A DNA stretch of 64,000 nucleotides, taken from assembly GCA_963734725.1 (NCBI GenBank), contig CAVTIX010000014.1:248001-312000 (forward strand). The letters run 5' to 3'. A program made the position numbers and the translations under genes. How positions within the stretch are numbered: position 1 is the stretch's first letter; each line of letters opens with the position of its first letter. Source of the DNA: DASXKD01 sp963734725 (GTDB lineage Bacteria > Actinomycetota > Actinomycetes > Streptosporangiales > Streptosporangiaceae). Positions 35,022-42,680 of this stretch are shown here, piece by piece. The notes beneath the pieces are model-generated. The model saw only the letters and a list, made by a program, of their open reading frames with translations, was not told where the DNA came from and did not search any database.

Positions 35022-35639
35022 TCAGAAGGCGATGAACGGCAGGCGGACGCCGGCCGGTTCGGCGCAGACAACGGCACCAGCCGGCGCCTCCTGCCTGATG
35101 TGCTCGGCGAGGGCCCGGGCGTCGTCCTCGTTGTTGGCGCCGGCGACCAGAAACTTCCAGCGCCGCACCACGGGGTAGCCTTCGCCTTGCAGCTTGTGCG
35201 CCAGCGCGACCGCCTGTCGATGTGACTCGAGCTCAACCCGCGCCTGCCACATGGCGGACCCGGCAGCCACGGAGTCCGCGGTTTCGGCATCCTCCAACCG
35301 CTGGTGCTCAGCCTCGCGCTCAGCCTCGGTCTGCGGCATCGCTACATCCGGGCTTTGCCACTCCTCCTCAACTGGATGCCAGCGGTGTAGCGCGAACTCC
35401 GCTTCGATGCCTAGCTGGCCCAGCATTTCCCGGGCGGTCCGCTCGGCTTCGGTGGCAGCCAGTTCGGTGCCCGCGTACAGGAAGATCTGTGAGTCACCGG
35501 CGCCGACCACGATGTTGCGCCCGAGCTTTTGCCGGACGTCTTGCTCCACCTCCTGCTCGGAGATGGATTGCCGCGCCTGCTCAACGTGTGCCTGGCCGGT
35601 CAGCGAGATCGTCACGCGCCAGTCGGTGCTGTCCGTCAC
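35022..35639 (-). CDS. conserved hypothetical actinobacterial protein
   Basis: A 205-residue soluble acidic protein of a type common in actinomycetes: DWRVTISLTGQAHVEQARQS at the N-terminus, a middle ALHRWHPVEEEW segment, and a C-terminal VALAHKLQGEGYPVVRRWKFL followed by ANNEDDARALAEHIRQEAPA. The last part repeats the pattern of the first, suggesting two ferredoxin-like halves joined by a charged helix. I cannot assign a function. Stand-alone gene between the GH2 and DedA genes. Confidence 0.75.
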   Translation of the reverse strand: MTDSTDWRVTISLTGQAHVEQARQSISEQEVEQDVRQKLGRNIVVGAGDSQIFLYAGTELAATEAERTAREMLGQLGIEAEFALHRWHPVEEEWQSPDVAMPQTEAEREAEHQRLEDAETADSVAAGSAMWQARVELESHRQAVALAHKLQGEGYPVVRRWKFLVAGANNEDDARALAEHIRQEAPAGAVVCAEPAGVRLPFIAF

Positions 35640-35751
35640 GGCGCGACTCTAGCGCACGCGCGCGCCTGCCTGCCCGCCACAGCAGCGCGGGGGAGCGTTG
35701 CGTGCTGCCGCGCGGACACGGTAGGGCGCCGCCTGTCCCGGCGGCGAGTGA

Positions 35752-36483
35752 TCACCGCGCTTCGTCGGGGACGGCGACGGTGGGTTCGGCAGGCGCGGTG
35801 CGGGCGTGGCGGGCAGGCCCGCGGCGCCTGGCGCGCACGAGCTCGACGGCCACCGGGACGGCGGAGGCGATCACAATGATCGCGATCACGGGCAGCAGGT
35901 ACCGGTCGATGCCCGGGATGCTCGTGCCGAGCAAGTAACCGGCCAAGGTGATCCCCACCGCCCAGCCGACGCCGCCGATGACCTGCCAGAGGGTGAAGGT
36001 GCGGGTGGGCACGTCCAGCATCCCGGCAAGCGGGTTGAGCACAGTGCGCACCACCGGGATGAACCGGGCCAGCACAATCGCGCGGGCGCGCCCATAGCGG
36101 GCCAGCAACTGGGCCGCGCGCTCGGCGCCGCGGTGCAGCCACCGGCTGCGGGTACGGGCCAGCAGCGCCTGCCCGCCGCGCCTGCCCAGCCAGAATCCGG
36201 TCTGCGCCCCGATCAGGGCGCCGGCGATCGCGGCGAGCAGCACCGGTCCGAGCGACAGGCGCACAGTTGTGGCGGCGCTGGCCGAGCAGTACAGCCCGGC
36301 GGTGAACAGCAGCGAGTCGCCGGGCAGGAAGAACCCGGCCAGCAGGCCGGTTTCGGCGAACACCACCACGAACACGCCGAGCGCACCAAGGCTGGCCAGC
36401 CAGAAGGACGCCGACAGGGGACCGGCCGCGGCTGCGCCCGTAGCTGCCAGGAATGGATGCGCCGCGCCATGCAGAACCTGCAC
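35752..36483 (-). CDS. DedA-family membrane protein (possible undecaprenyl-phosphate flippase)
   Basis: About 243 residues and five or six membrane segments. The DedA signature is clear: FAETGLLAGFFLPGDSLLFTAG, FWLGRRGGQALL and ARFIPVVRTVLNPLAGMLDVPTRTF, containing the conserved Gly and Arg residues. Some DedA proteins (UptA group) were recently shown to return undecaprenyl phosphate across the membrane. The GTG at 36483 is fixed by GGAGG 9 bases upstream. It is divergent from uppP, which handles the same carrier lipid, so the pairing is meaningful for cell-wall lipid recycling (inference). Confidence 0.9.
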   Translation of the reverse strand: MQVLHGAAHPFLAATGAAAAGPLSASFWLASLGALGVFVVVFAETGLLAGFFLPGDSLLFTAGLYCSASAATTVRLSLGPVLLAAIAGALIGAQTGFWLGRRGGQALLARTRSRWLHRGAERAAQLLARYGRARAIVLARFIPVVRTVLNPLAGMLDVPTRTFTLWQVIGGVGWAVGITLAGYLLGTSIPGIDRYLLPVIAIIVIASAVPVAVELVRARRRGPARHARTAPAEPTVAVPDEAR

Positions 36484-36531
36484 CGTGGCCCTCCTCCATG
36501 CTCGATGTGAGTTGCCGTGCGCTGGGGCCGG

Positions 36532-36577
36532 TGACCGGCCGGTGGCCGCCGTGGCCCGGCCGGCCACCGGCCGGTCA
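36532..36577. repeat. perfect 16-bp inverted repeat
   Basis: TGACCGGCCGGTGGCC (36532-36547) and its exact complement (36562-36577) are separated by 14 bases. It lies in the DedA-uppP divergent region and is followed to about 36660 by degenerate tandem repeats of a GCCTGGCC...GTCGCCGGT unit. It could form a cruciform or a transcript hairpin. Confidence 0.8.
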
Positions 36578-36700
36578 TCGGCGCCTGGCCTGGTCTGTCG
36601 CCGGTTGACCTGGTCCTCACCGGCCTGGCCCGTCGCCGGTCAGCCTGGCCTGGCTGCCGCGGAACCGCGGTGGCCGCTCTCCGCGCTTGGATTGGAACTT

Positions 36701-36745
36701 CTACACCAAGTGTAGTAGATATGTTCTACAGTTCTTGTAGAACAT
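36701..36745. promoter_or_regulatory. TGTAG-type palindromes in the dedA-uppP divergent promoter
   Basis: Two nested inverted repeats lie in a strikingly AT-rich patch: CTACAC-CAA-GTGTAG (36701-36715) and ATGTTCTACA-5-TGTAGAACAT (36721-36745). Both use the CTACA/TGTAG half-site typical of BlaI/MecI/CopY-type repressors, which control cell-wall or antibiotic-response genes. No BlaI gene is in the window, so the regulator would act in trans. Confidence 0.6.
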
Positions 36746-36854
36746 AAAGATCGTGGGGATCGCCCCCTGCGAGTGGCCGTGCCCGCAACCCCAGAGCGGG
36801 CACGGCCGCACCCCCCGCCGTCCCTGTGGAGATCCCGCGCGTGGAGTGCCCGAC

Positions 36855-37892
36855 ATGACCCAGCTGACCTACCTGGAGGCCGCCGTCGTCGGCCTGATTC
36901 AGGGCGTTACCGAGCTGTTTCCGGTGTCCAGCCTCGGGCACAACGTGCTGATCCCCGCCCTCATCGGGGGGAGCTGGGCGCGCGATCTCAATGTGGCCGC
37001 CACCGAGTCGCCGTACCTGGCCTTCATCGTTGGGCTGCACGTCGCCACCGCTATCGCGCTGCTGATCTATTTCCGGCGCGACTGGGTCCGCATCATCAAG
37101 GGGTTCTTCTCCTCGCTGCGCCAGATCGCCCGGCCGGCCGAGGGAACCACCCGGTGGATGTTGCAGTCCGCGGACGAGCAACTCGCCTGGCTGATCATCT
37201 TGGCCACCATCCCGGTGGGCCTGGCCGGGCTGGCGTTTGAGCACCTATTCCGGGTGATCTTCGGCAGGCCCGCCTATGCCGCAGTGTTCCTGATTATCAA
37301 CGGCCTGATCCTGCTGGCCGGGGAGCGGTTCCGGCGGCGTGCCTCGCTGGAGGCCGACGAGCAGATCGCCGCCGAGCGAGAGTACGCGCTCGCAGGGGCC
37401 GGCGGAGGATACGCCAGGTCCTACCCGGGCAGGGCCAGGCACGCCGCCAGCCTCCGCGACCCGCGGCTGGCAGAGATCGATAACGCGGTCGAATCCGACG
37501 AGCGGCTGTCGATGATGAGGTACGGCGAGGCGCTCATCATCGGGTCTGCGCAGGTCCTCGCCCTGCTGGCCGGCATCAGCCGCGACGGGGTCACCATGGT
37601 GGCAGGCATGGCCCGCGGCCTGTCCCGCGAGGACGCCGCCCGGTTCGCCTTCCTGCTCGCTACCCCGGTCATCCTGGCCGCTGGGGCGCTTAAAATCCCG
37701 GACCTCATGGGCCCGCTCGGCAACGGCATCCACGGCCAGGTCGTGGTCGGCAGCGTGCTGTCCGGGGTCGGCGCGTATGTCTCGGTGAAATACCTGGTCC
37801 GCTACTTCCAGACGCGCACCCTCATCCCGTTCGGCATCTATTGCATCATCGCTGGTCTTGCCAGCATCGCCTACCTTTACCTGGTCAATTGA
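36855..37892 (+). CDS. uppP: undecaprenyl-diphosphatase (bacitracin resistance type)
   Basis: About 345 residues with eight membrane segments. The BacA/UppP motifs are AAVVGLIQGVTELFPVSSLGH (catalytic Glu and Ser) and LLAGISRDGVTMVAGMARGL with SREDAARFAFLLATPVI. It removes the terminal phosphate from undecaprenyl diphosphate, renewing the lipid carrier for peptidoglycan. A long hydrophilic insert (about residues 165-210) is larger than in typical UppP. The ATG at 36855 is chosen by homology. The stop codon coincides with the junction of an IS right-end remnant on the other strand. Confidence 0.93.
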   Translation: MTQLTYLEAAVVGLIQGVTELFPVSSLGHNVLIPALIGGSWARDLNVAATESPYLAFIVGLHVATAIALLIYFRRDWVRIIKGFFSSLRQIARPAEGTTRWMLQSADEQLAWLIILATIPVGLAGLAFEHLFRVIFGRPAYAAVFLIINGLILLAGERFRRRASLEADEQIAAEREYALAGAGGGYARSYPGRARHAASLRDPRLAEIDNAVESDERLSMMRYGEALIIGSAQVLALLAGISRDGVTMVAGMARGLSREDAARFAFLLATPVILAAGALKIPDLMGPLGNGIHGQVVVGSVLSGVGAYVSVKYLVRYFQTRTLIPFGIYCIIAGLASIAYLYLVN

Positions 37893-39094
37893 CTTCCACC
37901 CCGCCCTGAAGGGCGGAGATTCCCGCCTGTCCCGCCACTTTCTGGCTCCGCTGCGTCGGGGCTGCCGCCCATCATCTTGAGCATCGCGGCGCCGCCGGAG
38001 CGGAAGAACCGGGCCAGGAGGGCGGCAGCCAGCAGCAGGAAGATGATGTTGAGCACGGTGGTGTAGTTCCACTGAATGCCCGCTTCAGCGACCTTGGCCG
38101 TGCGCTCGGCCGGAATGAGCCCCAGCCCGCCGAAGAGGAACTCGACGATGTAGCCGCCGAGCACCATCGTGGCGTAGAAGATGCCGAGCAGGGCCAGCAT
38201 CATCCTGGTGCCGTAGTACTTCCGGTAGATGACCAGGATCGGGATGATGATCAGGTCGGCGAAGAGAAACGAAATGACGCCGCCGAAGCTGATCCCGCCG
38301 TTCCACAGCACCGCCGCCAAGGGCACGTTGCCGATCGAGCAGACGAAGCTGAGCACCGAGATGACCGGGCCGATCACCGGCCCCCAGAGCGTGGCAGCCA
38401 GCGGGTGGCCGGTCAGGAACAGGTGCTGCCAGAACGAGGTGGGCACCCACGCGGCGACCGCCCCGGCGATCAGCAGGCCAGCGACGATGTCGCGGATCAC
38501 GGCGGCCCACTCCATCACGAAAATGTGGCTGACCGAGGTGTAGTTGTCGCGGCTGAGCAGCCGCCGCGAGAAGCTGCCGGTGGCGGCGATGCTCATGTCC
38601 ATCGCGGCATGGCCCTCCATCGACCCGGCCAGCCCCTTGTCCGCCTGTTTCCGCGCCGCTGCGATGAGGCGCTGCCGGACGAACAGCCGGAAGGCCACCG
38701 CCATGAGCACGATCATGATGGGGCCGCCGACGAACTCGCCCAGGGTGAACTGCCACGACAGCAGCAGCGCCACGATGATGCCAAGCTCGATGACGAGGTT
38801 GGTGCTGGCGATCTCAAAGGCCATCGCGGCGGTGAAGTTGGCGCCCCGGCGGAACAGGGACCGGGCCAGCGCCACCGCGGCGTACGAGCACGACGAGGAC
38901 GCTGCGCCCAGCCCGGTGGCCACGGCCAGCGTCTTGGGGCGGTCATCGCCGAGCAGCCGGATGACCGTCTGACGGCGGACCACGGCCTGGACCACCGCCG
39001 ACAGCGTGAACCCCAAGATCAGCGACCAGGTGATCTGCCAGGTCATCGACCCGGCCTCGGCCAGGGCGTGGCCTAGCGCGTCAACTATGCGCAT
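37877..39094 (-). CDS. DUF318/YraQ-family permease with an IS-derived C-terminus
   Basis: About 405 residues with eight or more membrane segments: LGAASSSCSYAAVALARSLF in the first half and SFVCSIGNVPLAAVLWNGG in the second half are the duplicated core motifs of this predicted permease family. The ATG at 39094 lies inside the end of the ArsR gene with GGAAGG upstream, so the genes are coupled. The last about 25 residues (PDAAEPESGGTGGNLRPSG, then RGGSQLTR) are read through a TnpB-type right end and into the 3' end of uppP, so the original C-terminus has been replaced. In related operons such permeases are tied to metal or arsenic efflux, but the substrate here is unknown. Confidence 0.85.
   Translation of the reverse strand: MRIVDALGHALAEAGSMTWQITWSLILGFTLSAVVQAVVRRQTVIRLLGDDRPKTLAVATGLGAASSSCSYAAVALARSLFRRGANFTAAMAFEIASTNLVIELGIIVALLLSWQFTLGEFVGGPIMIVLMAVAFRLFVRQRLIAAARKQADKGLAGSMEGHAAMDMSIAATGSFSRRLLSRDNYTSVSHIFVMEWAAVIRDIVAGLLIAGAVAAWVPTSFWQHLFLTGHPLAATLWGPVIGPVISVLSFVCSIGNVPLAAVLWNGGISFGGVISFLFADLIIIPILVIYRKYYGTRMMLALLGIFYATMVLGGYIVEFLFGGLGLIPAERTAKVAEAGIQWNYTTVLNIIFLLLAAALLARFFRSGGAAMLKMMGGSPDAAEPESGGTGGNLRPSGRGGSQLTR
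37889..37930 (-). mobile_element. orphan IS200/IS605 right-end remnant (guide-RNA scaffold without tnpB)
   Basis: On the minus strand, GGGACAGGCGGGAATCTCCG (37936-37917) is identical to the end of TnpB copy 2. It is followed by a perfect hairpin CCGCCC-TTCA-GGGCGG (37916-37901) and the end AAGTCAA (37895-37889), the same architecture as both intact elements. No tnpB is attached. It lies exactly between the 3' ends of uppP and the permease gene. Confidence 0.75.
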
Positions 39095-39464
39095 CGCTGC
39101 CTTCCGGGGAGGCGATCGTGAGCAGTTGCCGCAGGCAGTGCTCAAGCAGCGGATGCGGGAATCCGTCGGAGAGCCGGTAGAAGACCATCCGGCCGTCCTT
39201 GCGGAAGCTCACCAGCCCGGCCAGGCGCAGCATCTTCAGCGCATAGGAGACCTGATCCTCGGTGACCTCCAGGGCCAGCGCCAGGTCTCCCACGCACAAT
39301 TCCTCCGCTGCCACGAGGGCGAACAGGATGCGCGAGCGCACCGGGTCGGCCAGCATGCCCAGCAGCTCGGCGAGCCGACCGGCTTCGGCGATCGACAGCA
39401 CTCCGGCTCGGGCGGTGGCGACCCGCTCGGCGTTGACGGGATGATCATGGTCAAGCGGGGACAT
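39081..39464 (-). CDS. ArsR/SmtB-family metal-responsive regulator
   Basis: About 127 residues: a winged helix with LLGMLADPVRSRILFALVAAE, ELCVGDLALALEVTEDQVSY as recognition region, and KDGRMVFYRLSD as the wing. The Cys in ELCVGDL occupies the metal-site position of SmtB-type sensors, and a His-rich start (PLDHDHP) and a Cys in LEHCLRQLL could supply other ligands. The start at 39464 or 39467 follows GGAGGA. It overlaps the downstream permease gene by 14 bp. A large palindrome directly upstream is its probable operator. Confidence 0.88.
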   Translation of the reverse strand: MSPLDHDHPVNAERVATARAGVLSIAEAGRLAELLGMLADPVRSRILFALVAAEELCVGDLALALEVTEDQVSYALKMLRLAGLVSFRKDGRMVFYRLSDGFPHPLLEHCLRQLLTIASPEGSDAHS

Positions 39465-39470
39465 CATTCC

Positions 39471-39504
39471 TCCGTATATCCGTATGATCACACGGAGATA
39501 CGGA
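39471..39504. promoter_or_regulatory. 34-base palindromic operator of the ArsR-permease operon
   Basis: Arms TCCGTATATCCGT and ACGGAGATACGGA flank the centre A-TGATCA-C; only single mismatches break the symmetry. It contains four copies of the TCCGT/ACGGA half-site and overlaps the region just upstream of the ArsR start codon, so a bound dimer pair would block transcription or translation. Confidence 0.75.
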
Positions 39505-39569
39505 ACTGTCAAGCTGCGCCGGTTCCGGCGGCTGCGTCGGGCCGAGTGGCGGCGGTGGCTCCGACGAAG

Positions 39570-41075
39570 TCAGTCGCCATTCCCGCCCCCGCCGCTGCTG
39601 CCGCCATCACTTCCACCGCCGTCACCGCCGTCACCGTCGCCCCCGTCACCCGTCTGGCCGCCCTGCTGGGCGGGCTGGGCAGCGATGGCGACCGTGACGA
39701 CGGTGCCTGGTGGCAGTGCGCCGCGGGGCTGCACGGTCAGCACGGTGCCAGGCGGCTGCGCTGGCGTCGGCACCCACGCCAGTCGTGGCCACAGGCCCAG
39801 CCTGCGCAGCTCGGCGACCACCACGCCGGCCTGCTGGCCGACCAGGCTGGCGCGGCTGACCAAGACCATCGGCGGTGATTGCGGCGCAGGGTGGCGAGCG
39901 GCGGCGGCGGTGTGCGGCTTGGCCGCGCCGGTCAAGTCGGCCTGCCAGCCGGCCAATCCGGCTGCGGTCATCGCGGCCGCCACGGCCAGGCCAGCGCCGA
40001 TCCGTTTCCACGCCGATCGCGGCGGCCGTGCCCCCGGCCGCTGCGGCGCCGGCTGGCCGCCGAAGGCGGGCCGGCCTGCCTGCGTCGCCTGGGCGCCGAT
40101 GTCGGACAACGTAGGGAACCGGGGAGAGGGCGGGCCGCCGGACGGCGGCGCCGGCGAGAACGCGCCCGGCCGGGTGATCTTCCCGGCGGTGTGCGGCTCC
40201 TCGCTCGCGTGCTCCCCGGCGTTGTGTAGCCTCCCCGCTGTGTGCAGGTAGCCGGCTGGGCTCAGTTGCCGGGCCCGCTCGGCCACCTCGCGGGCCGAGC
40301 GGGGCCGGTGCCGCGGGTCCTTGGCGGTAAGCGCGGCCACGAGCGCAGCAACCTCGGCGGGGACGGTCGCTGGCAGCGCCGGGAGTGGGCGCCGCACGTG
40401 GGCCTCGGCCACCTGCAGCGCCGGGCCATGGAACGGCGGGGCCCCGGTAAGGCACTCGTACCCGACCACGCCCAGCGAATACAAGTCGGACGCCGGTCTG
40501 GCCCTCCGCCCGGCAGCCCGTTCCGGCGCGAGGTAGCACGGCGTGCCGACTAGAACGCCGGTAGCGGTCGAAGGCGCGCCCGAGGTCACGCTGGCGATGC
40601 CGAAATCGGTGATCTTCACCTGACCGTCCGCGGTGATCAGCAGGTTGGCAGGCTTGATATCCCGGTGCACCAGCCCCGCCGAGTGCGCGGCGTGCAGCCC
40701 GTCGCCGACCTGGGCGATCAGGTCCATGGTCTGACCCGGGCCCAGCGGCCCGGCCGCGAGCACCTGCGCCAGCGAGGGCCCGTCCACCAGTTCCATCACC
40801 AGGAACGGCAAGTCCGGGGAATCACCTTCGCCGTAGTCGTACACCTGGGCGACACCAGGATGGGACAGCCGCGAGGCATTGCGTGCCTCGGCCCGGAACC
40901 TGGCGCGTGCTTCCGGGTCACCAGCGGCACCGGGCCGCAGCACCTTGACCGCGACATTCCGCTCCAGCAGCAGGTCGAAGGCCCGCCACACCACGCCCGC
41001 CGCACCCGAGGCGACCAGACAGTCCAGGCGGTACCTGCCCGCGAGCGACACGCCCTGGCAGGCTTCGGACGTCAT
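39570..41075 (-). CDS. Ser/Thr protein kinase with PASTA-like extracellular domain
   Basis: About 501 residues. The kinase domain (about 10-265) has VAVKVL with the ATP-binding Lys, HRDIKPANLLI as catalytic loop, TDFGIA as DFG and APER as the activation-segment end; the glycine loop is degenerate (VASGAAGVVW). A proline-rich linker leads to a membrane segment (IGAGLAVAAAMTAAGLAGW, about 365), a PASTA-type unit (VVVAELRRLGLWPRLAWVPT ... GTVLTVQPRGALPPGTVVTV) and a Gly-Asp-Ser-rich tail. This is the PknB layout, with one PASTA unit only, sensing cell-wall fragments or other signals. The ATG at 41075 is chosen because the upstream extension is not conserved in style. Confidence 0.92.
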   Translation of the reverse strand: MTSEACQGVSLAGRYRLDCLVASGAAGVVWRAFDLLLERNVAVKVLRPGAAGDPEARARFRAEARNASRLSHPGVAQVYDYGEGDSPDLPFLVMELVDGPSLAQVLAAGPLGPGQTMDLIAQVGDGLHAAHSAGLVHRDIKPANLLITADGQVKITDFGIASVTSGAPSTATGVLVGTPCYLAPERAAGRRARPASDLYSLGVVGYECLTGAPPFHGPALQVAEAHVRRPLPALPATVPAEVAALVAALTAKDPRHRPRSAREVAERARQLSPAGYLHTAGRLHNAGEHASEEPHTAGKITRPGAFSPAPPSGGPPSPRFPTLSDIGAQATQAGRPAFGGQPAPQRPGARPPRSAWKRIGAGLAVAAAMTAAGLAGWQADLTGAAKPHTAAAARHPAPQSPPMVLVSRASLVGQQAGVVVAELRRLGLWPRLAWVPTPAQPPGTVLTVQPRGALPPGTVVTVAIAAQPAQQGGQTGDGGDGDGGDGGGSDGGSSGGGGNGD

Positions 41076-41316
41076 GCTGGCCCGCGCCGGCGCGGGAACG
41101 GTGAAGATCGCCGCCGGTGCGTGCCAGCCGACGGTTCCTGGCCCGCCGGGCAAAGATGAAGCATCCCGATGCTCCGATCACAAAGAGGCAGCTACCTAAC
41201 CTCACGTATCGCCTGGCGGTCTCGTTCAGCGGGGCGCGGGGCGTGGGCCCGTCCCGGCATGGCATGGTTCATAGACCTGCGCTGTGGGTTCGTGGGAATG
41301 ACCGAAGGGATCCGCC

Positions 41317-42396
41317 ATGATCGAGCCGTACCAGGCCCTGGGCCTCGTCCCCACCATGCGGGGCATCCGGCGCCGCGAGGAGATCAGCACGAACCTCGAG
41401 CACCTCTCGCACCTCATCAAGGCCGCGTCGTGGCTGTCGAGCCTGGACCTGCCGGTGCGGCTGATCGCCGTCCCCGAGGGCGCCTTGCAGGGCTTCAACG
41501 ACGAGGTACTCGACCTCAACCACGAAGAGTTCGCCCGGGAATGCGCGATCGACATCCCGGGCCCGGAGACCGACTACCTCGGGCGGCTGGCCCGGCAGTG
41601 GAACGCCTTCGTGATGGCGCAGGCCAAGGCCCGGCACCCAGAGTTCCCGGGGCGTTTCTTCAACGTCGGGTTCATCCTCAGCCCGGGGGGCGAGGTGATC
41701 CTCAGGCATCACAAGGTCGTGCCGCTGCTGCCGGTCGAGCATTCGGTGACCCCGCACAACGTCTGGGATAAGTGGGTTGAGCTGTACGGGCGCAACCTGG
41801 ACGCGTTCTATCCGGTCGCCGACACCGAAATCGGCCGGCTGGGCTTCCTGATGGCCAACGAGGGCTCCTACCCCGAGAATGCGCGGGGCCTGGCGATGAA
41901 CGGCGCGGAGGTCGTGTACCGGGGCCCCTACCCGCATCCGCACGTCGGCAACGGCCTGTTCGAGATCCAGAACCGGGCGCGCGCCCTCGACAACAACATG
42001 TACCTGATCGCGTGCAACGTCGGCACCTACTACCTGCACACAGACTCCGACGTCCCGATCGACACGTTCGGCGGGGGCTCCGCGGTGATCGACTATCGCG
42101 GGCAGATCGTGGGGCGGCACGACTACAGCGGCGGCTCCTCTTGGGTGGCCGGGACCGTCGACATCGATGCGCTCCGCCGGTTCCGCGCGAACGCGCAGTG
42201 GGACAACTGGATGAAGGACCTGACCACCGAGCAGTACCAGCTCATTTACGAAGAGCCGGTCTACCCGAAGAACCTCTATCTTGACCGAGCCCCCTACGGG
42301 CACGAGGAGTACCGGCACGAGGTGATCGACCGGCAGGTCGAACTCATGCACGAACGGGACATCTGGGTGCGGCCCGGCAAGGACGGCCCCGGCTGA
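41317..42396 (+). CDS. nitrilase-superfamily protein lacking the catalytic Cys
   Basis: A 359-residue carbon-nitrogen hydrolase fold. The Glu (Glu54, in AVPEGALQGF) and Lys (Lys133, in RHHKVVPLLPV) of the usual Glu-Lys-Cys triad are present. At the nucleophile position, however, the segment reads GRLGFLMANEGSYPENAR instead of the expected G-x-x-I-C-x-(D/E)-x-x-(F/Y)-P-E, so Ala180 replaces Cys. The gene is otherwise complete and not decayed, so it may be a pseudoenzyme, or use another residue. Nothing adjacent is clearly linked to it. Confidence 0.85.
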   Translation: MIEPYQALGLVPTMRGIRRREEISTNLEHLSHLIKAASWLSSLDLPVRLIAVPEGALQGFNDEVLDLNHEEFARECAIDIPGPETDYLGRLARQWNAFVMAQAKARHPEFPGRFFNVGFILSPGGEVILRHHKVVPLLPVEHSVTPHNVWDKWVELYGRNLDAFYPVADTEIGRLGFLMANEGSYPENARGLAMNGAEVVYRGPYPHPHVGNGLFEIQNRARALDNNMYLIACNVGTYYLHTDSDVPIDTFGGGSAVIDYRGQIVGRHDYSGGSSWVAGTVDIDALRRFRANAQWDNWMKDLTTEQYQLIYEEPVYPKNLYLDRAPYGHEEYRHEVIDRQVELMHERDIWVRPGKDGPG

Positions 42397-42680
42397 AGGC
42401 TATTGGCCGGTGCTGCGAAGCGGCACCGAGCTGCTCGATTGTCGCCAGGGATCTGGGCCGCAGGCCTGCGGACATGCTCTGGTTCGCTGCTGAACTTGGC
42501 CAGTTCCGCACCGAAGTCTGGGCACGCCCGCATGATCTGCTGTATGCGGTCCATGTGACGGGGAGGAATACGTCGTGCCAGTGCTTGGTGACAGAACCAG
42601 GTGAACACCACACGAAACATAGTGTCGGCCAGGGCGCAGATATCCCATTATTCAGTCATTAATTCGAATATACTTTCAAC
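42397..42680. other. gap upstream of TnpB copy 2, possible transposase relic
   Basis: On the minus strand 42459-42620 an open frame encodes HQALARRIPPRHMDRIQQIM and RACPDFGAELAKF, faintly like the C-terminal region of an ISL3-type transposase; this is weak. The last 40 bases (42640-42680) are AT rich and should contain the left end or promoter of the TnpB element. Confidence 0.25.

Noticed and set aside
42459..42620. ISL3-family transposase remnant
   Set aside because: Similarity is limited to a short helix-rich segment without the catalytic region; kept only as a note in the gap entry.
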